NCBI GenBank assembly: GCA_964442745.1
Contig: CAYUAI010000014.1
Span: 3,322 to 67,321, forward strand
Direction: 5' to 3'
Length of the DNA: 64,000 nucleotides
From: CAYUAI01 sp964442745
GTDB lineage: Bacteria; Pseudomonadota; Gammaproteobacteria; S012-40
Shown here: piece after piece, positions 8,835 to 18,904 of the stretch
How positions within the stretch are numbered: the first letter of the stretch is position 1
How the letters are laid out: every line of letters starts with the position of its first letter
Made by a program: the position numbers and the translations under genes
The notes under the pieces: model-generated
Database searches by the model: none
The model's input: only the letters and a program-made list of their open reading frames with translations
What the model was told of the DNA's origin: nothing

Positions 8835-10256
8835 TTAACGCGACGCATTTTTCCATTCAGTATGGAAAAATTCACCTCGGGGTTTATCCGTCCGTTCATA
8901 GGTATGCGCACCAAAATAATCTCGTTGTGCCTGTAACAAGTTGGCTGGCAATCGGGCACTCCGATAACCATCATAAAAAGCCAACGCTGAAGAAAACGCC
9001 GGCGTTGGAATACCAAGTTCGATACCCAACATCACCGCTTTGCGCCAACCCGCTTGCGCTTGTTGTATCGCTTCTTTAAAAAAATCATCCAGCAACAAGT
9101 TGTCCAAATCGGCCTGCTTAGCAAACCCCTGCTTGATATTACCTAGAAAACGACTACGGATAATGCAACCACCACGCCACATCAAAGCAATATCACCGTA
9201 ACTCAAATTCCAGTGATATTCAGTGGCGGCTTGTTTCATCAGCATAAAACCTTGCGCATAAGAAACAATTTTGGAAGCATATAACGCATCATGAATCGCT
9301 TTCACCGCACTTTCCTTGTCACCGGAGTACGTGATACCGGGTCCACGTAATTGGCTCGCCGCTATCACTCTCTCCTCTTTAAGCGCGGACAAACATCGAG
9401 CAAATACCGCTTCACCAATTAAGGTCACCGGCATCCCTAACTCCAGCGCATTAATACCGGTCCATTTACCGGTTCCCTTTTGACCCGCCGCATCTAACAC
9501 TTTATCGAGCAACGGTGTGCCATCGCTCTCTTTCACTTTCAGAATATCGCGAGTAATTTCTATCAAATACGAATCTAAAACACCTTGATTCCAACGTTCA
9601 AAAATAGCCGATAACTCATCTACCTCAATCCCTAAACCTTCACGCATGAGTTGATAGGCTTCACAAATCAGCTGCATGTCACCATATTCGATGCCATTGT
9701 GAACCATTTTCACATAATGCCCGGCCCCCCCTTCTCCTACCCATTGACAGCAAGGCTCGCCATCGGCCTTAGCCGCAATCGATTGAAATATTTGCTTCAC
9801 CGCTGGCCAAGCTTGCTTGTTTCCACCCGGCATCAGTGAGGGACCAAACCTGGCGCCTTCTTCCCCGCCTGACACACCCATACCTAAATACATCAAACCT
9901 TTTTCTTCACAGGCTTTCGTGCGCCGCTGCGTATCGGTATATAATGAATTTCCACCGTCGATGATAATATCACCAGGATCTAAATGTGGTAGTAATTGAT
10001 CAATGCATTGATCAACCACCTCACCGGCTTTAATCATCAACATAATTTTGCGTGGCGTAGCCATCGATGCACAAAATTCCTCAATAGAAAACGCACCCGA
10101 AAGATTTTGCGCCGTTTGATTTTGTTCAATGAACGTTTTTGTTGTGCTAGTCGTACGATTATAGACAACCACTTTATAACCATGATCAATCATGTTAAGG
10201 ACAAGATTTTGACCCATCACGGCTAAACCAATGAGACCGATATCTGCATTACTCAT
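8835..10256 (-). CDS. gnd: 6-phosphogluconate dehydrogenase, decarboxylating
   Basis: Oxidatively decarboxylates 6-phosphogluconate to ribulose 5-phosphate with NADP+. The 473-residue length is typical of the long (GndA-type) form. Visible landmarks are the Rossmann start IGLIGLAVMGQNL, IIDGGNSLYTDT, the catalytic-region GVSGGEEGARFGPSLMPGG, GHYVKMVHNGIEYGDMQ and the C-terminal AQRDYFGAHTYER. A GGGAGAG ribosome binding site precedes the ATG. With zwf next on the same strand, it forms the oxidative branch of the pentose phosphate pathway, though the 290-bp gap and repeat element between them make a single transcript uncertain. Confidence 0.97.
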   Translation of the reverse strand: MSNADIGLIGLAVMGQNLVLNMIDHGYKVVVYNRTTSTTKTFIEQNQTAQNLSGAFSIEEFCASMATPRKIMLMIKAGEVVDQCIDQLLPHLDPGDIIIDGGNSLYTDTQRRTKACEEKGLMYLGMGVSGGEEGARFGPSLMPGGNKQAWPAVKQIFQSIAAKADGEPCCQWVGEGGAGHYVKMVHNGIEYGDMQLICEAYQLMREGLGIEVDELSAIFERWNQGVLDSYLIEITRDILKVKESDGTPLLDKVLDAAGQKGTGKWTGINALELGMPVTLIGEAVFARCLSALKEERVIAASQLRGPGITYSGDKESAVKAIHDALYASKIVSYAQGFMLMKQAATEYHWNLSYGDIALMWRGGCIIRSRFLGNIKQGFAKQADLDNLLLDDFFKEAIQQAQAGWRKAVMLGIELGIPTPAFSSALAFYDGYRSARLPANLLQAQRDYFGAHTYERTDKPRGEFFHTEWKNASR

Positions 10257-11006
10257 ACTCTCTCCCTTTCGATGATGATTAAATGATTCAGAGCCCCGCT
10301 AGGGTTTTACTACTTTGATTATGTTATGGATAAGATAGGATAGCAGCGCTGTCATCCATAATAATTTCCACATGCCATTATTAGTCGATACTCTCGTACT
10401 AAACAGTACGACCACGGTTGACCATAAACAGTCTGCCATAAGCAGGCGATCAGAATTATTTTAACATTTACTCGCCTATTTCCCGCCCTTCGGCGTTACT
10501 GCTTCGCTCATATAGCTCACTATGCTCAGCTTCGCCGTGCCTTGAAGGGCAAAAAATAGGCTTCGCAAATTTTGTTACAATAATTAGACTCACCTACTTA
10601 GAACGATAAATAATAATTACCATCCGGATATTTTGAGCAAAATAACATCACATTACATCACAAACTTGCGGCTACGCCGTCATATCGTTAATATGCGCGT
10701 TTCATTTATACAATACTTACCCATAGTTCGGTTGAAATATGTACCAAGTAAAACCCCATTAGGCTGATCCATAAGTATTTTGTGTCAATTATGGACAAGG
10801 TCATTTGGGTAACGCTCACGATAATTCGATGGTTAGATGCTTGTATTTTTCGAAAGTCTTCCACTGGGTTGATTTGGATAGATCTGTTGTCTGCCAAACC
10901 CCATCAAGTGTGCGTAAACGCATTGACTAAGAACAGTATAGAAAAATTCTTACAACAATTACGCGACTCAGTTAATAAATAATTATATAGCTTACACTAA
11001 ATTTTG
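10257..11006. other. Intergenic region between divergent gnd and glgA
   Basis: About 750 bp separates the starts of gnd and glgA. Besides the large imperfect palindrome annotated at 10453-10588, it has short GC-rich patches (for example GCGGCTACGCCGTCATATCG near 10668) in AT-rich surroundings. The 66-codon frame at 10782-10982 has no recognisable features. Promoters for both genes are expected here, but I see no convincing boxes. Confidence 0.5.
10453..10588. repeat. Large imperfect palindromic repeat (REP/MITE-like)
   Basis: The left arm contains CGCCTATTTCCCGCCCTTCG and the right arm GAAGGGCAAAAAATAGG, which are near-complements. Pairing continues outward through AT-rich ends (AATTATTTTAACA against TTGTTACAATAATT) and inward through GGCG/CGCC and GCTTCGC-type words. 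The centre reads TATAGCTCACTATGCTCAGC. The whole could fold into one long stem of about 135 nt. No reading frame is present. This is the layout of a REP-like or MITE-like intergenic repeat. Confidence 0.55.
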
Positions 11007-12476
11007 ATGCCTTCAATTACCAGTAATTCCAGTATTAATGTCTTGTTTGCCACTAGCGAAGCTTACCCATTAGTAAAAACCGGTGGCTTAGCCGACGTAT
11101 CCAGTGGCCTACCTTTAGCGTTAAGTCAACTTGGCATGAATGTCAAAGTCATCATGCCAGCCTATACTCAAGCAGTAAAAAACGCCACTGCATTGACTGT
11201 CATAAAAGAATACACAAACGAATACCCTTATCGTATCCTAGAAGGACAACTTGAGCCGACGCATACCACCAAGGTATGGCTGATTGATATTCCCCTGTAT
11301 TTTTCTCGTAATGGGGGTCCTTACACCACCGAATCAGGTGATGACTGGCCGGATAATGCCGAACGTTTTACCGCCTTTTGTCGCGCCGCCACCGCCATTG
11401 CTCTCAATCAGTTAGGCATGCAGTGGGTGCCTGATATCGTGCATTGCAACGACTGGCAAACGGGCTTAATTCCCGCCTTGTTAGCTGAGAAAACACTACG
11501 TCCCAAAACCCTATTCACGATTCATAACATGGCCTACCAAGGCAATTTTGAACAGGCTATTTTTCAACAATTAGGATTGCCACACGGCTTATGGGCGATG
11601 GACGCGATGGAGTTCTATGGTAAGTTTTCATTTTTAAAGGGCGGACTCGCTTTTGCGGATACACTCAACACTGTCAGCCCCACCTATGCCGAAGAAATTT
11701 GTACGCCTCAATTTGGTTACGGGTTAGATGGTTTATTAAACCATCGACGTGATCGGTTAAGTGGCATCCTCAATGGCGTTGATTATGCCCGCTGGAATCC
11801 AAAAACAGATCACCACTTAACCGCTAACTACCATGTGGATTGCACAGCGAATAAGGTAAAAAATAAAACCGCGTTACAACAACGATATCAATTAGCGAAC
11901 GATACCCAGATACCGCTCATTGGCATCATCAGCCGCATTGTACAACAAAAAGGCTTTGAACTGCTATTGGAGTCATTAGCGGCATTATTTCGCCAACCAC
12001 TACAGCTTATCATCTTAGGTTCCGGCGATAAAAATTTAGAATTGTCTTTACAAGAAGCCGCCAATCAATATCCATCACAAATGGCACTCCAGTTAGGCTA
12101 TGATGAAGCCTTGGCGCATCTGATTATTGGCGGTTCAGATATCTTCCTGATGCCATCGTTGTTTGAGCCTTGTGGCCTAACCCAAATCTATAGTTTACGT
12201 TACGGCACGGTACCTGTTGTCCATCACACAGGCGGCTTAGCAGACTCCATCGTTAATACCAACCATGAAACATTTAAACGTCACCAAGCCACTGGATTTC
12301 ATTTTTACAAAGCATCGCCTAAAGCGCTGACAAAAGCCGTCAACAGAGCAATCAAACATTATGAACAACCCAATTTGTGGCAAAACATCGTTCACTCGGG
12401 TATGCAGCAAGACTTCAGCTGGAAGGTTTCAGCAAAGCAGTATTTAATGCTTTATCACAAGACATTACATCGATGA
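11007..12476 (+). CDS. glgA: Glycogen synthase (ADP-glucose type)
   Basis: Extends alpha-1,4-glucan chains from ADP-glucose (GT5 family, GT-B fold). The 489-residue protein starts with the family motif SEAYPLVKTGGLADVSSGLP, whose KTGGL binds ADP-glucose. It later has HCNDWQTGLIPALL, FTIHNMAYQGNF, GILNGVDYARWNP, IGIISRIVQQKGFELL and the C-terminal SLFEPCGLTQIYSLRYGTVP with the conserved glutamate. ATG 11007 is preferred; a TTG is the codon before it. There is no clear ribosome binding site. It stands apart from other glycogen genes: glgB, glgC and glgP are not in the window. It is followed by ppc about 100 bp downstream. Confidence 0.95.
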   Translation: MPSITSNSSINVLFATSEAYPLVKTGGLADVSSGLPLALSQLGMNVKVIMPAYTQAVKNATALTVIKEYTNEYPYRILEGQLEPTHTTKVWLIDIPLYFSRNGGPYTTESGDDWPDNAERFTAFCRAATAIALNQLGMQWVPDIVHCNDWQTGLIPALLAEKTLRPKTLFTIHNMAYQGNFEQAIFQQLGLPHGLWAMDAMEFYGKFSFLKGGLAFADTLNTVSPTYAEEICTPQFGYGLDGLLNHRRDRLSGILNGVDYARWNPKTDHHLTANYHVDCTANKVKNKTALQQRYQLANDTQIPLIGIISRIVQQKGFELLLESLAALFRQPLQLIILGSGDKNLELSLQEAANQYPSQMALQLGYDEALAHLIIGGSDIFLMPSLFEPCGLTQIYSLRYGTVPVVHHTGGLADSIVNTNHETFKRHQATGFHFYKASPKALTKAVNRAIKHYEQPNLWQNIVHSGMQQDFSWKVSAKQYLMLYHKTLHR

Positions 12477-12579
12477 GAAACCATAGGGACAGAGTGTGGG
12501 GATGGAGATCAACTCACTGGTGGATTGCGTCAATGATTTATTGATCATTCCTTGAGTTTAAACGGCAGAAGTACAAAAA

Positions 12580-15381
12580 ATGACAGCAACTAATAACCAA
12601 GAATTACGTGCAAAAGTAAAATTACTCGGCACACTGCTAGGAAATGTATTACATAAACAAGCTGGGGGGCGAGTTTTTGCGGCAGTTGAAGCGCTACGCA
12701 AGGGTTTTATCGATTTAAGAACCCAAGAAAACGAAGTTAAACGAGAGCGCCTATACAAGCTCATTGAAAATTTAGACGCCGACACCTTGACACATGCCGT
12801 TCGTGCTTTCAATATTTATTTTAGCTTAGTGAATATTGCAGAAGAAGACGACGCTCATAAGCAACGACGAAAAAATATCAAACAAAATGAAAATTGGCAC
12901 GGTTCTTTTCACGAAGTCATTCAGCAATACGCCGAACAAGGCATTACCGCCAACCAACTGGATAGTTTATTAAAAAAATTATCCTATATTCCGGTAATGA
13001 CGGCGCACCCCACCGAATCAAAGCGGCGGACCGTCATGGAAAAAGTGCGCCATATTTTTACCACCAGCACCCAATTAGATGACGACAATTTAGATGAAGA
13101 TAGCAAACAAGAAATCATTGAAGATTTAGAAAATCAAATTTATGTGTTATGGCATACCGATGAAGTTCGCAGCCAACGGCCACGTGTCGCGGATGAGATA
13201 CGTATGGGACTCTATTACGTCTCCCAAGCGTTAATCAAAGCGGTACCCATCGTTTATCGCAATATGGAAAAATCCATCACCAAATATTACGGTAAAACAC
13301 CGGATGGAAAACCGATTATCAATGTACCCAGTTTTTTCCAATTTGGTTCCTGGATTGGTGGAGACCGGGATGGCAATCCCAACGTCAAACCTGAAACAAC
13401 GGCACGCGCCGTCAGACAACAAGCGCAACGTGTCTTTATCGAATACATCATTCATATTCGAGCCTTAAATAAAGAATTAACCCATTCCAGCCATCTTGTG
13501 CAATGCTCAGCCCCCTTTCTGGAAAGCTTAGAGATAGAAAGCCAATTGATCGATACCATCTTTTCAGATAAACCAGACAATTTCCAGAGCGAACCTTATC
13601 GACGCAAGCTGTACATTATGTGTTACCGGCTTGAGCGCAATTTGGTAGGCATTAAAAATCAACTGTTCGATGAACCACAAAATACTCAAGATTTTTATTA
13701 TAAAAATGAGCAAGAGTTTCTCCACGATTTACACTTAACTCGCGATTCACTGATCAGCCACGGAGACATTGCCAGCGCCTACGGCAAATTAACCGATCTC
13801 ATTCGGCTGGTGGAAACATTTGGTTTTTATTTATTAAAACTCGACATACGTCAAGAATCCACCCGCCATAGCGAGGCGGTTGATGAATTATTCTCACAAT
13901 ACCTGGATCAAGCCAACTATCAACAACTGGATGAAAAAAATCGGCTCACCTGCTTGGTGGCAGCCATTAACCGGAATGATCTACCCACCATTGACCCACA
14001 AACACTCACGGCAAATACTCAAGAAACGCTCGCCGTCTTTTCTGTTATTAGTAGCGTACGTGAGCAAGTCTCCAAAGAAGCGTTTGGGCATTACGTTATT
14101 TCCATGACTCATGCTGCCAGTCATGTACTGGAAGTCATGCTGTTAGCACGGATGAGTGGCTTAGTTTACCAAAAAAATGGCCAATGGATATGTCATATCA
14201 ATATCACCCCATTATTTGAAACCATTGAAGACCTCGAACATATACACCCGGTCATGTCGGAGCTGCTAAATAACGAGACCTATGCCAAGCTGCTCAAAGC
14301 CGCCGGCAACCTACAAGAAGTGATGCTTGGCTATTCCGATTCCTGTAAAGATGGCGGCATTCTTTCATCAGCATGGAATCTATACGAGGCACAAAAGAAA
14401 ATCACTGAGTTGACCCGTCAACATCAAATTAAATGTCGACTGTTTCACGGACGAGGTGGAACCATTGGCCGGGGTGGTGGCCCTACCCATGATGCCATTT
14501 TGGCTCAGCCCGAGGGGACCGTCAATGGACAAATTAAATTTACCGAACAAGGTGAAGTACTCTCTTCTAAGTATAGCAGTATAGAAACCGCCACCTATGA
14601 ACTCACGGCTGGCGTCACGGGTTTAATGAAGGCTAGCCAAAGTTTATTGATGCCGCCATCCCAAGACCGCAATGACTTTTTAGGCATCATGGATCAATTG
14701 GCCCATACCGGCGAGTCTAGTTATCGCCAGCTGACCGAAAAAACACCGGGATTTCTGGATTATTTCTATGAAGCAACGCCGGTATCGGAAATTGCATTGC
14801 TCAACATTGGTTCACGACCTTCTCATAGAAAAAAAGGGGATCGCTCTAAAAATTCCGTGCGAGCGATTTCTTGGGTATTTGGCTGGGCACAATCACGCCA
14901 TACCTTACCCGCTTGGTTTGGTATCGGTTCGGCGTTGGAAAGCTGGCGACAAAACGACCCCATCCGTATGGCCACTCTACAAAAAATGTACCTTGAATGG
15001 CCATTCTTCCGCAGCTTGATCAGCAATACCCAGATGTCGCTTTTCAAAGCTGAAATGAACATCGCTAAACAATATGCAAGTTTATGCGAAGATCAACATA
15101 ACGCCAACCAAGTATACGATATCATTCAAGAGGAATATCGACGTACCATCAATGAGGTGCTCTACATCTCGCACACTAAAGGTCTATTGGAAGACAACCC
15201 GTCGCTCGCCTTATCGCTCTCTCGGCGCGATCCTTACTTAGACCCCTTAAACCACATCCAAATCCGGCTATTAAGGCGCTATCGAAACCTAGCCGAAGAT
15301 AGCCCAGAAAAACAACGAGTGATTGATCCAATGTTACGGACGATCAATGCCATCGCCGCGGGCATGAGAAATACCGGCTAA
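12580..15381 (+). CDS. ppc: Phosphoenolpyruvate carboxylase
   Basis: Carboxylates PEP with bicarbonate to oxaloacetate, replenishing the TCA cycle. At 933 residues it is full length for the bacterial enzyme. Visible are the catalytic MTAHPTESKRRTV (about 146-158), SWIGGDRDGNPNV, LDIRQES, the loop GYSDSCKDGGILSSAW, the glycine-rich FHGRGGTIGRGGGP, and the hallmark C-terminus GMRNTG, in which the last residues are needed for activity. It follows glgA in the same direction after a 103-bp gap with no obvious terminator. Confidence 0.98.
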   Translation: MTATNNQELRAKVKLLGTLLGNVLHKQAGGRVFAAVEALRKGFIDLRTQENEVKRERLYKLIENLDADTLTHAVRAFNIYFSLVNIAEEDDAHKQRRKNIKQNENWHGSFHEVIQQYAEQGITANQLDSLLKKLSYIPVMTAHPTESKRRTVMEKVRHIFTTSTQLDDDNLDEDSKQEIIEDLENQIYVLWHTDEVRSQRPRVADEIRMGLYYVSQALIKAVPIVYRNMEKSITKYYGKTPDGKPIINVPSFFQFGSWIGGDRDGNPNVKPETTARAVRQQAQRVFIEYIIHIRALNKELTHSSHLVQCSAPFLESLEIESQLIDTIFSDKPDNFQSEPYRRKLYIMCYRLERNLVGIKNQLFDEPQNTQDFYYKNEQEFLHDLHLTRDSLISHGDIASAYGKLTDLIRLVETFGFYLLKLDIRQESTRHSEAVDELFSQYLDQANYQQLDEKNRLTCLVAAINRNDLPTIDPQTLTANTQETLAVFSVISSVREQVSKEAFGHYVISMTHAASHVLEVMLLARMSGLVYQKNGQWICHINITPLFETIEDLEHIHPVMSELLNNETYAKLLKAAGNLQEVMLGYSDSCKDGGILSSAWNLYEAQKKITELTRQHQIKCRLFHGRGGTIGRGGGPTHDAILAQPEGTVNGQIKFTEQGEVLSSKYSSIETATYELTAGVTGLMKASQSLLMPPSQDRNDFLGIMDQLAHTGESSYRQLTEKTPGFLDYFYEATPVSEIALLNIGSRPSHRKKGDRSKNSVRAISWVFGWAQSRHTLPAWFGIGSALESWRQNDPIRMATLQKMYLEWPFFRSLISNTQMSLFKAEMNIAKQYASLCEDQHNANQVYDIIQEEYRRTINEVLYISHTKGLLEDNPSLALSLSRRDPYLDPLNHIQIRLLRRYRNLAEDSPEKQRVIDPMLRTINAIAAGMRNTG

Positions 15382-15393
15382 GTTTTTCACTGG

Positions 15394-15433
15394 CGATATC
15401 CCTTGGTGAAATCGACAATCACTAAGGGTATCG
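15394..15433 (+). terminator. Hairpin downstream of ppc
   Basis: CGATATCCCTTGGTGA pairs with TCACTAAGGGTATCG, with one bulge and one mismatch, around a nine-base loop, 12 bp past the ppc stop. No U-tract follows, so it is a weak terminator candidate or a 3'-end stabilising stem. The remaining 15434-15660 shows no other structure. Confidence 0.4.
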
Positions 15434-15660
15434 ACGATCGAACACCGCCATCCAAGTGACACAAGTCGATCGAAACATGACCAATCAACCTGGCGCGCAC
15501 CAAATATACTTGACTTGCCCATCCAAAGTATGAATTCCCAAAAGTTGCAATTTGAAACATTGAAAAATTTAACTATCCTAATAATAACGAACCTAAGATA
15601 TAGTTCTTATCGAAGCACAACATAACACATCGTAGATATCATAATGATTGAGGTATCATT

Positions 15661-16563
15661 TTGGATGGCAAGATAAAGATCCTATTAGTGGACGATGAAC
15701 GACTAAACTGGCTGATTATCAATGAACACTTTGAGCAACACTATGAAAGCTTTAGTATTGATGCGGTGGAAACCGGTCAAGCCGCCATCGCTAAGTTACA
15801 AATGGCAGCCGCTAATGAATATAGTTTAGTTTTGCTTGACCGCACCCTGCCGGATATGGATGGCATTGAAATACTTCAATATATTAAACGGGGCCTCCCC
15901 CAGGTTAATCTACCAGTTATATTTCAAACCGCCCGAGCTAGCCACCAAGAAATTTTACAAGGTCTGACGTTAGGCGCTTATTATTTAACCAAACCCTACG
16001 ATGAATACACTTTTATGACCGTCATCCAAACCGCACTATGGGATCGATCTCGTTACCAACGTTTAAAAAAAACACTTGCTCAACACCAAAAACAGCGCAG
16101 CCATTTTGCTGATCAAACAAATTTTAGCTTTAAGACACTCGATGATATATTTCATTTTTCCCCACTCATTGCCAATCATTGTCCAGACTCAGAAAAAATA
16201 ATGCTTGGCTTATACGAATTAATGATAAATGCTGTTGAGCATGGCAATTTAAATATCGGTTATGCTAACAAATCCGCCTTACTTACAGCAGATCGCTGGG
16301 AAACAGAAATCAATCGCCGTCAGCAACTCAAAGAAAACCAAGGAAAATATGCAGAAATTCACACCCATTATCACCACACTCGAATTGAGTTCGTTATCTG
16401 CGATCAAGGTAATGGATTTAGCTGGCAAAACTACTTACTATTCAATACTAAGCGCATCTGCCATGGTCGCGGTATTGCTATCGCCCGCTCCCAATGTTTT
16501 TCTTCCATTGAATATTATGGTAAAGGTAATGAAGTCCATGCAATTTATTCCTTAACTCCATAA
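15661..16563 (+). CDS. Receiver domain fused to RsbW/SpoIIAB-like ATPase domain (first of two)
   Basis: A 300-residue response regulator with an unusual output domain. The receiver (1-125) has D11/D12, phospho-acceptor D60 (LLDRTLPDMDG), T90 and K111 (TKPY). The C-terminal part (about 165-300) is a GHKL ATPase of the anti-sigma/serine-kinase kind, not a histidine kinase core: N-box YELMINAVEHGNL, then DQGNGFSW and HGRGIAIARS, with no HisKA domain. By family this domain phosphorylates or sequesters a partner such as a STAS-domain protein. The start must be TTG at 15661: GAGG lies nine bases upstream and no in-frame ATG is suitable. The downstream PAS kinase and the convergent paralogue at 18008-18904 form one signalling cluster with it. 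Confidence 0.85.
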   Translation: MDGKIKILLVDDERLNWLIINEHFEQHYESFSIDAVETGQAAIAKLQMAAANEYSLVLLDRTLPDMDGIEILQYIKRGLPQVNLPVIFQTARASHQEILQGLTLGAYYLTKPYDEYTFMTVIQTALWDRSRYQRLKKTLAQHQKQRSHFADQTNFSFKTLDDIFHFSPLIANHCPDSEKIMLGLYELMINAVEHGNLNIGYANKSALLTADRWETEINRRQQLKENQGKYAEIHTHYHHTRIEFVICDQGNGFSWQNYLLFNTKRICHGRGIAIARSQCFSSIEYYGKGNEVHAIYSLTP

Positions 16564-16634
16564 TCATTGTATTTAGCCATTTTCCCTGCGGATAAAATCC
16601 ATAGCAAAAAGTGCTTTTGAATAACCGATAAACA

Positions 16635-18023
16635 ATGATCGTACAATATTTTCAGTTCTTTTATCATGCCTTGCCAGAGCCCGCCTGCTTACTTGATCGC
16701 CGGGGTATCATCATGGCCATCAATCCTGCCGCCGCGGCTTTTTTAGGACAAGAGATAACGACCGTCGCTGGCACACCTTTTTCACGGTTTATCCATGATA
16801 CGGATCAAGTCTTTTCCCGCTATCTGCAACAGTGCCTCAACAGCCGAGAAAACATACTTAAAGTTTTGACCATCAATAGCCCGGCGGGTCCGCCGATTGA
16901 GTGCTGCTGTGATGGTGCATACATCCCCACGATTGAAAATAGCCCAGTCACCCTATGGTTGCGCTGGCAACCAAAAATTGTGATGAAAACACACTTTATG
17001 CTGTTAAATAAACAATTAGAAGAGTCGCACAAAAAATATCATGCAGTGCTCGATCAACGCGATCAATTGGAGTATTTAATCACCCAGCGAACGAAAGAGT
17101 TCACCCAAAAAACCGAAGCACTTAAGCAAGCTGACCAACAGCTAAACCTTGTCAAACAAGAATTGCAATACAATCATGATCACCTGCAAGATCTAATCAA
17201 CGAAAAAACCAAAGAACTAAAATATATCACCTTGAAAGCCGTACAAGCAAAAAATACATCGGATATAGCAAATCAAACTAAGTCTGAATTTCTCGCCAAC
17301 ATGTCACACGAACTACGCACGCCTATGCATGCGATTTTAAGTTTTTCTAATTTTGGCGTTAAAAAAATTCAAACAGCCACCCGCGAAAAACTGGAAAATT
17401 ATTTTCAAAGTATCCATCAAAGCGGTCAACGTTTATTACTGCTGTTGAATGATCTATTGGACTTATCAAAACTTGAAGCCAATAAAATGAGTTTATTTTT
17501 TGAAAAAAATGACTTGTATGCGGTCATAAAATACTGCATTAATGAACAAAAATTGCATTTGGAAGAACGGCATATCACCATTGATAGCCACGTGCAAACA
17601 ACCCAAACCAGTGCTGTTTTTGATCACATGCGTCTCTGTCAAGTGGTGACCAATTTATTATCCAATGCCATTCATTACTCGCCTGAAGGGGGGCACATCC
17701 ACATCTGTTTAAGCAAGGATAGCGTACGATTAAAAAATATGGCGCAACAACCTTGTGAAGTCTTGCGATTTCAAATAAAAGATCAAGGGATAGGCATACC
17801 AGACAATGAACTTGAAGTCATTTTTGACAAATTTATTCAGAGCAGTAAAACAAAAAACGGGGCGGGTGGTACGGGCTTAGGACTCTCCATTTGCCGAGAA
17901 ATTATCACACATCATGGCGGTGTGCTTCACGCGACAAACAATACACCGCTACCGGGTGCTTTATTTGAGTTTATGATTCCCGTTAAAGCCACTCACCATC
18001 GGCCAAATCAACAATTAACATAA
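16635..18023 (+). CDS. PAS-domain sensor histidine kinase, probably cytoplasmic
   Basis: A 462-residue kinase. Residues 1-120 look like a PAS sensor (LDRRGIIMAINPAAAAFLG). Residues 124-215 form a long coiled coil rich in Gln, Glu and Lys. Then comes a HisKA domain with H225 in FLANMSHELRTPMHAIL and a HATPase domain with NLLSNAIHYSPEGG, DQGIGIPDNE and GGTGLGLSICREI. No transmembrane segment or receiver is visible, so it is likely soluble and may phosphorylate separate receivers, plausibly the two receiver-ATPase proteins encoded either side. Its 3' end overlaps the convergent 18008-18904 gene by 16 bp. Confidence 0.88.
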   Translation: MIVQYFQFFYHALPEPACLLDRRGIIMAINPAAAAFLGQEITTVAGTPFSRFIHDTDQVFSRYLQQCLNSRENILKVLTINSPAGPPIECCCDGAYIPTIENSPVTLWLRWQPKIVMKTHFMLLNKQLEESHKKYHAVLDQRDQLEYLITQRTKEFTQKTEALKQADQQLNLVKQELQYNHDHLQDLINEKTKELKYITLKAVQAKNTSDIANQTKSEFLANMSHELRTPMHAILSFSNFGVKKIQTATREKLENYFQSIHQSGQRLLLLLNDLLDLSKLEANKMSLFFEKNDLYAVIKYCINEQKLHLEERHITIDSHVQTTQTSAVFDHMRLCQVVTNLLSNAIHYSPEGGHIHICLSKDSVRLKNMAQQPCEVLRFQIKDQGIGIPDNELEVIFDKFIQSSKTKNGAGGTGLGLSICREIITHHGGVLHATNNTPLPGALFEFMIPVKATHHRPNQQLT

Positions 18024-18904
18024 GCATAGACTTCACTGCCACTACCCCGATATTCCAAACCGGTAAAGACCATTGCCTTTGACATAGCAATACCTCGACC
18101 ATGGCTATCCATCAACCTCTCAGGACTAAACTCCATATACTGATGCCAATCAAATCCCTCGCCCTGGTCCACAATGACAAATTCTTTTCTGTCACCTTGG
18201 CAACTAAAATGTATCTGGGCCAACTTATTTTTATTTTCATCGAGTTGCAACCGGCGCACAATTTCTTCTTCCCAAATTCCCTCTTGTCTCAAATAAGATT
18301 TCTCCTGGTAAGTAATCCCTAAATTACCGTGCTCCACCGCATTAATCATCAGTTCCGACAAGCCGATGACCGCGACAGTTGGATCAGGGCAGGCATAGGC
18401 TAACAACCTGGCCACTCCCCGTGCTTCGTTAATGGTTTGAAATTGAAAACACCCTGACACTAATAAACCCATGGTGTCTTCTTTTTCCTTTAATGAATCT
18501 TGCAACTGCTTAAAAAAACTTCGATCCCTCACTGCAGTTTTCACCACCGACAACAACATTTCTTCCGAAAATGGCTTAGTGAGATAATAATATGCCCCCG
18601 CTTGCATGCCTTCCAAAATATCACTACTGCTGTTTTTAGCCGTTTGCAATATGACCGGAACATATTTCAGAGTGGGATGCTCAACAATCTGTGACAACAC
18701 TTGCAAACCATTCATTTCCGGCATTATTTTATCTAACAATATCACATCATAACGATTCGGGTCGGCGGCTAATAATTGCCAAGCGACCTTGCCATTACCT
18801 GCTATTTCAACAATATAATTATCATCGCCCTCGCTGAGATGTTCGCTAATAATATCTAGGTTGTGGGGCTCGTCATCGGCCACCAATATTACAATTTTAT
18901 CCAT
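18008..18904 (-). CDS. Receiver domain fused to RsbW/SpoIIAB-like ATPase domain (second of two)
   Basis: A 298-residue paralogue of the protein at 15661-16563, in the opposite orientation. The receiver has D10/D11, D58 (LLDKIMPEMNG), T88 and K110 (TKPF). The C-terminal ATPase has SELMINAVEHGNLG, DQGEGFDWHQYM and SHGRGIAMSKAM. The shared phrase LMINAVEHGNL and the similar closing segment (GSGSEVYAYV here, GKGNEVHAIY there) show common descent. The two copies on either side of one kinase suggest duplication with divergence, perhaps giving two outputs from one input. The ATG has no strong Shine-Dalgarno. Partner and target are unknown. Confidence 0.85.
   Translation of the reverse strand: MDKIVILVADDEPHNLDIISEHLSEGDDNYIVEIAGNGKVAWQLLAADPNRYDVILLDKIMPEMNGLQVLSQIVEHPTLKYVPVILQTAKNSSSDILEGMQAGAYYYLTKPFSEEMLLSVVKTAVRDRSFFKQLQDSLKEKEDTMGLLVSGCFQFQTINEARGVARLLAYACPDPTVAVIGLSELMINAVEHGNLGITYQEKSYLRQEGIWEEEIVRRLQLDENKNKLAQIHFSCQGDRKEFVIVDQGEGFDWHQYMEFSPERLMDSHGRGIAMSKAMVFTGLEYRGSGSEVYAYVNC

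Noticed and set aside
10782..10982. 66-codon frame upstream of glgA
   Set aside because: No ribosome binding site, no recognised family, and composition not clearly protein-like; it lies in a repeat-bearing spacer.
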